From assembly GCF_022605725.1 (NCBI RefSeq), contig NC_065563.1, positions 11,558,518-11,622,517 of the forward strand: a DNA stretch of 64,000 bases. The letters are read 5' to 3'. The notes beneath the pieces are model-generated. The model saw nothing but the letters and a program-made list of their open reading frames with translations. It did no database searches and had not been told where the DNA came from. The DNA comes from Anthonomus grandis grandis (taxonomy: Eukaryota; Arthropoda; Insecta; Coleoptera; Curculionidae). Both the position numbers and the translations under genes were made by a program. Positions 33,918-44,000 of the stretch are shown piece by piece. Each line of letters opens with the position of its first letter. Positions within the stretch are counted from its first letter, which is position 1.

Positions 33918-34809
33918 TATTTGTGAAAAAACTGTAAATATAATATAAAAGTAAAAAAACTTTATAATCGTATGTAACAGGAACATTAATTAAACATATG
34001 CGACAAACGTCATCCTTAAACGTGTAAATTGCCAAACGTTGGCAATAAATTATCACATAAAAAATAAAACAGCCTTTTCGCCAAAAAAAATTGGCCAAAT
34101 AATGTTTAAACGTACAAACTAACAACAAAAGTACTACTTAATATATACTTAACGAGCACGAACAAAAATAAAGCACCGTTTTCTGTACACGATGCCTTTT
34201 AAAGCCAAAATATCAAGATCATGAAGAAACACGTCGTTAGAGGCTCAAAATGATCCGTGTCTTCCATATGGGACACCCTGTACAGGAAACGTTTGGTGCC
34301 AACGCATAAACAACAAAAAAAACATTTCATGACTAAACAAGCAAATTGAGTCATAACTGTTTTGGTAACTCGGATGTATATATAATAACAGGATATAATG
34401 TTCCAAATACTTTTACTATCTTAATAGTAGGATCGTGAACTCTCCCTCTTAGTTAAGAGAGAATGGTCTTTAATGATTATTTACAAATATACAGGGTGGC
34501 TAGAATTAAGTTTGTTGTGCACTACTTTATGAATATTTTTTACTGTAAATTTAGTTGATTTAATAATATGCAGAGGACGTTTTCAGTGCTCGATAGAATT
34601 CTAGACTATTTATAAATGTGTAAATTGTTTTTATCCAAGAAATTCTTCCTGTCGCCTCAACTTTCCTATTTAAATTTAATAAATACTTAGCGACACTTTG
34701 CAATTCTAACCCACCCTCTTTATGTCTGTAAGAAGAACTAAATAAACAATAGCGCAACAAACTCAACACTTAGATACAGCATTAAAAAAAATAAAAAAAC
34801 AACAACTGC
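33918..34809 (-). other. Chk2 3' untranslated region / convergent spacer
   Basis: No coding recognised. A weak inverted pair with GGGTGG(C)TAGAATT-like ends lies at about 34492-34706 and may be a small MITE; ACACCCTGTA at 34268-34277 resembles mariner-type termini. Confidence 0.4.
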
Positions 34810-35046
34810 TTACGTCTCCTCTCGATAACACAAGGTGGGACAACTGTTGGCGTTCCGGTTAGCCGTCGAAATACGACATAAATCTTCCGAGGAACTTCCC
34901 AGGGATAAACAGGAGGAGGAGGAGGACGACGACCCGTCGTCTAAGCGCAGTTTTTTGGTGGGAGGCCCCAAGGTGAGCTCCTGCATGGGATCCTCCAGTC
35001 CCTCTTCGTCTAGTAGCAGTTCTAAGTCAGCTTGAACCTCTTTGTC
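34810..35046 (-). CDS. lok: Chk2 last coding exon (C-terminal tail)
   Basis: Phase 0 acceptor TTTTTGAAG, 79 codons including the stop. An acidic segment is followed by PPTKKLRLDD and a Ser run from an AGG/ACG-type repeat. Position, phase and the basic cluster fit a Chk2 tail; tails are poorly conserved. Confidence 0.85.
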   Translation of the reverse strand, partial: DKEVQADLELLLDEEGLEDPMQELTLGPPTKKLRLDDGSSSSSSSCLSLGSSSEDLCRISTANRNANSCPTLCYREET

Positions 35047-38000
35047 CTTCAAAAATATCAATCATTTGTTACTTCAGTCAGTTATAGCATACTAACTCTA
35101 AGATACCATAAAAAAAATGCAAAAGAAAATAAATGCCTAAAATATTACTTGTAGTATTATTGTTTTAAAATGATTCAGACTATCAGAATCATTCACAACC
35201 TTTATAAATGGGTGAACTTTCATAGGGGTTGGTTCGTGAATAAGCCAGCCAATATTTGAACTCTTCTATATATTCTAGATCTTTCGATCTAGACAGTCTC
35301 CCTCATCAGCCCATGACTGATATGCGTTTATTCCGTTTATCATGTGGTGTTTCCACCCTGGCTGAGGACCGTCAAATCCTTACTGAAATTCAGGACACGC
35401 GTAGGGAGTTCAGGGAATGTTCCAAAATTCTCTGACATTTCTGAATAGTTTGCTCGAGGAGGAGCGAGAAAGGAATTGTAAAATGGAGATGGATATTAAA
35501 ACTCTACAAGATGAAAATCAAATGCTTAAATCAGAACTAGAATAAACAATCAACAATCATTCTTTAAAGACTTAGTAGAACTTATGCTTCAGATAAAATC
35601 GCTAAAAAATAGGGCAGCTTCGGGTAATGATGGTATATCTGTTGAAATCATGCCACTTTTACATTTAATAAATTGAATATTTAAAAGTGGTTATTTTCCA
35701 TACATTTTTAAACATGGCATTATTACTCCTATACACAAGTCAGGAACCAAAGAGGCCTTAAATAACTATCGACTTACTACAGTACTAACTAGCAACCTCT
35801 CAAAAGTAATAGACAAGTGCATTAAACTTAGGCTGAATGAACATCTAAATGTAAATGAGCAACAATTTGGATTTAAACAGAACTTTACCACTGAGGATGC
35901 GGTTGTCTGTTTAACAAATTATATTTTGTTCAGGGGAGTAAATGTATTGGAGCTTTTCTTGATATAGGGAAAGCGTTTGACACTGTCGCACATCATATTC
36001 TTCTTGACAAATTAGAGAAAATTGGTGTACTGAAACTTTGTCAGTCTTACCTAGGAAATAGAACTAAAAGCGTGAAACTCAACAATTCAACGAGCACATA
36101 TAAGTCGGTCGAATATGGTGTGCTACAGATGACTATGGTGCTTGGCCCTGTACAATTTATGTAAATGGGTTATTTGGGATAATAAAAGAGGAGCAGGGAC
36201 AGTTAGTGTGTTTTTCTGATGACACAGCACTGATTGTAACAGGCAAGACTTGGCTTAAAGCAAAAATTAAAGCTGAAACTGCACTTAAACATATAAAAGC
36301 CTGGTTTGATCAGCATTGTTTAACACTGAATGCCAGAAAGTCAGTTTTCCTGAATTTTTCAGTTGGCAAGACTAATTCATCACAAAGTTAAAAGTTCATC
36401 AGTATGAATGCCAAGATATTGCTCAGTGCCAATGCCAACTTGAAATTATTTCTGTTGATGAATACAAGTACCTTGGAGTGATTGGATGTTCAGGAAATAA
36501 ATTTACAAGTTCTGTCAGTTGCGCAAGTTTATGAAGTTAAAAACTCCAAAAATGGTGTATTCTGCTACTGTTGAGCCTATACTTAACTATTGCATCTTGG
36601 CACGGGGAGCTTCTTGTCAATATGTATTAGAGCCATTGATTATTACTCAAAAATACTTACTAAAGATCATTTATAATAAAAATAAGATGTACTCTTCAAT
36701 CCAATTATTTAAAGATGCAAAAGTGTTATCTCAAAAACAAAAATAAATTTAAACTTTATTAATCATGGACTCTCAACACGGCAATAGTCCCAAATGCAAT
36801 AATAAGAGTTAATTATACTTAATTTATAATACTTTAATTTATTTATACTTTAGTACTTCATAATTCAATAATACTTTGCTTCAATAACAATTCAATACTT
36901 TAATTTATAATTTAATTATGCTTTAATACTTTATCTTATTTACCTGGATTAAATGAAATTTGAATGGACGGATGGGTAATAACAGGAAGGAAAGAGGGAG
37001 AGTAAAGGTATGGGAAGTGAGGGTTAGAAAATGGGTACAAGGGAACCAATGGAAGGAGGGAGACTTACTATAGGCTATAGAGGTGACGGCTCAGGGGATC
37101 TTCTCAAAGCGGAGCCGACTAGCACTAACCACTTTGGTAGAGTGGCGTGGATTCTACAAGGGTTCAATAAAACATAGGCGCCACCTGTTTTATCCCGATG
37201 ATCAAGAAAACAGGAAATTACTAAAAGCACTATACCTATAAACCTGAAAGAAAATCTCACAAGGAAGAACAGACAGGGAGATTTATAAATACAAGTGTTA
37301 TGGTGTAATTAATAAATTAACAATAAAATAAATATTAACCCTTTACTTTGGCTATTAAATTACAGCTTTAGTGTCAGAGCACCCTAAAACTCATGGGCTC
37401 ACACCAAAAGTCGCTTGTCTAACTTAGAAAGTTAGGTTATCTTTCAAAAATCAAAATAAACATAAAAGAAAAGCTTTAGTTCTGAGATACATTCAAGTGA
37501 ATCTATATTAAAAGAAAAGTTAATAATCAAACGTATTATTTTAAAAACAAGTTATGTTGTCCTTCCTGAATATAGTGTCTATATCAAGGGTAAAATCTCA
37601 CATTATGTTGTTTGGGGTTAAAAGTTCGCGTGAGTACTTTCGAAATAGGCCCATTTATCCAGTTTACAAGGAGATCTATACGGTCTATTTCAATAAAATA
37701 ACTAATATGCACCTAGTTATTATGAAACTATTCAAAACAACGGTGTGGTAGTAAAATCTAATAATGAGAGTGATAACAATGTAATTTTGAGGTTAGTATT
37801 TAGTATAATATACTACAGTAAAGCTAATAAATGTTGATATGACTTTGGTTTACTGGTTAGGTGGTTTACTGACTGCATGGTTCACTATACATCACAAACA
37901 TTGATCAAACCTGGCTCCAAAAGGGCTGCATGGTTTAGACGGAGGACCTGGGTGGATCGGTTTAACAGTGAATGTCAATGTAGATATTGTGGACGTTATT

Positions 38001-41000
38001 GGAGTAGATGAGTGGGGATTTCTACCTCTTATAATAGTGGATGAAAACCATACATAAAAGCCCGAAAGTGGAAGAATACCCAGATTGAGGAATCGCCAAT
38101 AGAGTAAGTAGATATAAGCATTGATGGTTAAATTTAACGGTATGCTTGAGTCTACTTATATAAAATTACATGTGTAATATGTAGAGTATCATAAACCAAG
38201 ATGCCAAATAAAAATATTAGGACTTACCAAAGGAATTGGCCTTTTCTCGGGATCACAAAACTGGACACTTAAACAAAGAACCTTGTAAAAGTTGGGATTT
38301 AACTACACCACTTATAATCTGCTTAGAGATACTCTTACGTTTTCAGCAAATGTTCTCGCGGCTGTTCTATCAGATCATAAAGCCGTTCAAATTAAAGTTC
38401 ATTTTCTAAACATGCAAAGTACAACTCACACAAAGCAAATTTTTATTATTCAAAAGATGTTCAAAATTTTGGAAAGCGTTGACTGGGGTTTTCTATGCTC
38501 CCCTGATACTGTAAATGAAGTAGCATCATTTTTTATTGGTTTGTTAGTGAATGCAATGGATGCATCATCATTCTGAGTAAAAAAGAAGAGTGTGGTGGGA
38601 AATTGTCAGGTCTCTTGGTTTAATGATCATTTAAAGCAAATGCGCGAAACCTTGCATTTCTTAAACTCCTAGTATAGCAATAATAAATGTCCAGAACTTG
38701 CAGAACAGGTCAAAATCTTTAGAAAAAGGTATAGGGAAGAAATTATATCTGCAAAAAGGGTGGCACACTTTCAATATATACAACAGGCTGATGATAGAAC
38801 GAAAGCTGCTTGGCAGATTGTAAATGGCCAAAGAAAGAAGGTGAATAGTGAGCCCGTGGGTCTTACTGCATCCGAGTTCAATATATTTTTTTCAGGTATA
38901 GCTGAGAAAACTCTCAAGAAGATTCCACTGGCCACGGCCACTGCTGAATCATTTATGGATCAGGCCTGCCTGTCGGGTGTCCCTGTGGGGGGTTTTTCTT
39001 TTAGTGAAGTGACGTATATACAAGTTAGAGATGCTATAAGTAATTTAAAAAATAAACATTCTAGAGACATCTACCCAAGTGGCTTTAAAATTCAAAAGAT
39101 CATACCAATTTTTAAAAAAGGGAGTAGAGATGATTTAAATAATTACCGTCCAGTATCTTTGATTCCAATAATATCGAAGGTTTTTGAGCTACTTTTCAAA
39201 AATCAACTTTATATCTATTTTAAACAAAATGAATTCCTCAAAAACTTTCAGTATTAGGAAAAAACAATCGACTGTTAAGGCTATACTGGATCTTCTGGAG
39301 TATGTGGTTGAGGGCTTTGAAATGGGGTCCCATGTTGGGACAATTTTCTGTGACCTTTCAAAGGCCTTCGACTGCATATCCCATAGGATCCTTCTGAGCA
39401 AGCTTAAACTTTATGGTCTGATCCCGCCCAGTTTATCACTTCTTGAAACTTATCTTGTTGGACGTGTACAGAAAACCTGTTTGGGTGGAGCTTTATCAGA
39501 AGAATGCAAGATAACTCATGGTGTGCCACAGGGTTCTATTTTGGGGCCACTCCTCTTTGCTGAAGACACTACTGCTCTTTGCAGGAGTACTAGTTTGCAA
39601 GAACTGCAGCTGTTGCTGGTGGAGGTGAAGTTAGATTTGGGCAAGTGGTTCGGTGCAAATAGACTTAGCCTAAATGTCAACAAAACGGAGGAAATCCTAT
39701 TCTCTTTGAGAAATACAGAGGGTACCAATGTTGAGAGTTCGGATGGGGTGAGATTCTTGGGTGTTCACTTAGATCCTACTATGGTATTTGATAAGCATGT
39801 GGAGTTCATTGCAAATAAATAGGCAAAACAAATATTTCTTTTAAAACACTTAAAAGGCACAGTAAATAAGGATGTTTTGTTAATGGTTTACCATGCGCTA
39901 ATACAGTCCACCTGCAATTATGGTCTCTTGGCTTGGGGTGATGCACCTCAAGCACATTTTGGATTCATTTTATTTTCTTATTCTTTATGTATCTGAAGAA
40001 AATAAACTGTAACAGACTTACAAAATGTCAAAGAAGCCTTTTATATACAGTGCCAAAGATTTTTAATATGTTACCAAATGAACTAAAAATTGCTCCTTTT
40101 AAAAACATAAATTAAACAATTGGTTGATTGTTAATAATGTTATCTTTAATATGTAAACATATTTATTGATAGTTCTATTGTATTATATTAATCAAAGTGA
40201 TACATTTTGTGAAAAAATTATAAAAAGTATAAAGGTTATTAAAATTTGTTATATAAAAATAGATATATATATATATATTAAAGTAATTAGATATCCTTAT
40301 ACACACACAGAGCTATGCTCCATTGTGTATAATATACAGGGTGTCCGGAAAAAGAAGGCCAATCCGCCGGCCACATATAGGGTGGACCAAAATAATGCGA
40401 CTTTCGTTATGCAATTTTTTAATTGGGCGCTCGATATTCAATATACAGGGTGTCAAAATGAGAAATATAAAATCGTCTTTTTTAAGTAAGTCGAGTGTTT
40501 CATAAAATATTAAATTAAAATTTGGTGTGAGGGGGTTTTTTGGAATGATAAATTGAAATCCGTTCACGGATTCGCTTTACCTTGCAGTGGGCGCCACCTG
40601 CGGTATATTCCATGTGTTAAAAATATTAAATCTTTTTTGTATCCCTGTATAATAAAGTTCTAGTAAAAAATTCTAATTATCCAATCTTTTCTTGTAAAAA
40701 AAGTATTCTTAGTAAATGTTGGCCTGAGAATCCGTTTATTAGATATCTTATTTTTAAAATCTAGATACATTTTAACAAGTTAACAAAATAAACGTAAATT
40801 ATTTTTTCTAAATTACTTATTATAATAAAACATAGAATAATGACTCTAAATTATTTGTTCTACGTGATCTCCATTCATTTGTATACACATACGAGCTCTC
40901 TTTATTAAAGAAAATCTAATGCTTTGAAAAACATTTGGTTTCAACCTGAAATGCTCTCCAGCTGCAATGATTCTCTCTCTTAAATGATCCCCGTTTAAAA

Positions 41001-44000
41001 TTGGAACCATATACACAAAGTCTTTCATACATCCCCAGACTGAAAAATCCATAGGGGTAAGGATTAATAATATACATTAAAAGATTATAAATAAAATGTA
41101 TTAAAACTAGGATTAATAATATACTAGCCATGTTGTCTCTTGTAGTTCCCGTTGAATGTTAGACTCATCTGTCGCCATCTTTTCTAGTCCGGGTGATAAA
41201 CCTATGACTGGTTCTAAAGATAGGTCAGAAACGCCATTATCGCTACCAATAGTGTGGTTAATGGGTATTGATACTGCCTTGGAGTAGCTGGCTAGCACCG
41301 AGATGCTAGATCGTCTTGTTTGAGTTAAAGTGACCTGCTTTGTTTTATCATGCAATCGTCTGATAATTTGATGATGCCTGCTGTTTTTGCTTTGTATATT
41401 AAGCATTTGACGCATTTATTTAGGATGGTTTTTACTGCCCTTTTACCATTTATAATCCAGTATTTCTTCCTCAAATATGATAATGTTGCTTGATTTCCTC
41501 CATGCAGTATTTTCTCGTGAGCATCCAAAATTAGTAGTTTAGTTATGTGAGAGTCATATGGCATTATTATCGGATGCTTTTGCCCAAATGATAATAGTGA
41601 ATTCTGCAGCCTTCCACCCACTCGAACAAGCTTATTGTCGTCTAAAAAGGGATAAAAGTTATGCAGTTTGCTTGTCTTTGGAATCGGCGTTTTCTTGAGG
41701 AGATCCTCATACTCTGTGCTGAATTCTTGTTTTTGAACTATTTTTATTACTTGAATTAAAGTGTTGTTAAGTTCAATGGCACTTAACGTCACAGTGTGTT
41801 TTTTATGCATAAGGCGTCGGCAGAATGACAGTACTCGTATAAGTCTCCTCAGACTGGAGAACTTAATGATTATGTCGATGTCATCTTTTGGTTGGCTGTA
41901 AAAGCATTGAACTCGTTGATTTGCTTTTAAATCTGTTTCGTAAGTTTTGGTCTGAATGGGCAACGTTTCAGTTCAATTCAGCCATGTCGGACCATTCCAC
42001 CAAAGATTGCTGTTTATTAACTTTCCCGGATCTGTCCCTTCGGATACTCTGTTTGCTACGAATGTCTTCCATCGCGATATGTCACCTTTGATCCAACCCA
42101 GTGTGATCATAGAATCTGACCACGCAAAAATGGGCATATTCTCAATTTCCATTGTATAAACTGTTTCTGTTATGAGCTTGGCTAATGGTACAGCAGCGCA
42201 TAATTCTAGCCTTGGCAAGGTGGTTTTTATCTTAACTGGGGCCACTTTGGACTTGGCACACACCAGTTGTTGTAATTCTACAACGGATAAAAACTGTAAA
42301 ATCTAAAATTGAACACAATTTAAAATAAGTTAATCCGCGGCAACGTCGCTTTTCTACCATGCCGCTACCAGCCTTTTGATGTTCTATAAATAACCGCCAC
42401 CAGCGCGGCGTCTTTGTGCCAGTCGCTCGTCACCTCTCAGCGAGTCGCCTTTAAGCCGTCTCGCGGTATACCCTCGTTCAGTTGTAAAATATAAGACACG
42501 CTCGTAGCAAATCAAAATTGAACTTTGTTGTTTTCTCTTGAACTAATTTAACTTTACAACAAAAAACCGCTGCAGAAATTGAAGGCGGTTGAGTGAAGCA
42601 GTAATCGGCCCCCATGGTGGAGCAGTTCTTCTTAAATCCTTAAATTTGTAAGTAAGGTCTCTCCTTACATAGGAGAGCGCTACAAGTGATTGGGGCAGTA
42701 AAAATCCTCCCCACACCAGTGTAACTTTGATTTTTCCATCTGATATAATACGACTGGAGATCACTGCTCTATATGCTTTCTCTGATGCGTCACAGAACCC
42801 ATGTAGCTCGGTTTGTTCCATCGACTTTGTATAATTTATCCATCGAGGTATTCGGATATCCTCAACTTGTTTTAACTTTTCCTTGAATTCGTTCCAACGT
42901 TGAGCTAAATCTCCTTTAATATCGGAGTCCCAACTTAACTGTTGTTTCCATAAGTCTTGGACTATCAATTTTGCTTTTATTGTTTCATCCAAGCGGGTCG
43001 AACAGTTTTGTTATATCCGACAGTATGTTTCTTTTGGTGGCCGTATTGTCTGATGATAATTGTACCTTAAATCTAAAGGTGACCATAGTATTCCTAATGA
43101 TTTTTAAATGCCATCTTCTGTGAGTTCTTGTATTGTTTGCTCACAGGACATTCCGGATACTGTGTTCATCAATAAAGGATGATTGCTGGACCATTTCCGA
43201 AGATGTAATCCTGCCGAACTCATTAATTGCAGGAGTTCTTTTTGTAGGTAAATTGCAGATTCTATACTTTCTGTACCAGAGAGTATGTCGTCGACATAGA
43301 AGTCTCTGAGGGTATGTTGGCTCGCTATCGGGTATGTTCTCATTTCGTCTTGTGCTAATCTTTGTAATGTTTTTATTGCAAGGTATGGTGCCGCAGCAGT
43401 CCCATAAGTTATTGTTGACAACTCATATTCGCTCATTATCTGGGAACTTCTTGTTCTCCACAGAATTGGTTGAAAGAGCCGATCTTCAGGATGCACTTGA
43501 ATTTGTCTGTACATTTTCTCAATGTCAGCTGTGAATGCTATTCGATGTTTTCTCCATCGTAACAGAATATCCGCTAAGCTTTGCTGTATCCTTGGACCAG
43601 TATGCATTGTATCATTTAAGCTGATACCGGTGGATGTCTTGCTTGATGCGTCGAATACCACTCTTAATTTTGTCGTAAGCATTCCGTATTCTTTTTGAAC
43701 GGAATTCTTACTATATAACTTCCATTTTTATCTCGAGTAGTCGTCTTGTCATAGAATTCTTCACAAACTTGGTCATCATCTGTCATCTGATTTCTTGATG
43801 GCACTTCTTCAATTTCCCAAAATCTTGTCAATTGCTTTTCTTCTTCGCATTGAGCGACCATGCTTATTACTTGAATTCGTCGACTGAGAGATTATGCAGC
43901 CTAGTTAACGCTGGCGAAAAAAAAAATTGTATCGGAATCAAGTGAACATATTCAAGCCAGTTAACGAGTATAGTCACTGATTTCTGCTTAAATTGAATGC

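Noticed and set aside
34492..34706. Small MITE in the Chk2 3' UTR
   Set aside because: Only about 14 bp of loose inverted match (GGGTGG-TAGAATT) and no flanking duplication; not strong enough to call.
41052..41130. Repeated AGGATTAATAATATAC at about 41058 and 41110 as a target duplication
   Set aside because: The 50-bp AT-rich segment between them has no element structure; more likely a small local duplication at the junction of two TEs.
41888..42159. Plus open frames opposite the BEL/Pao RNase H region
   Set aside because: Antisense shadows of the pol frame with no motif.
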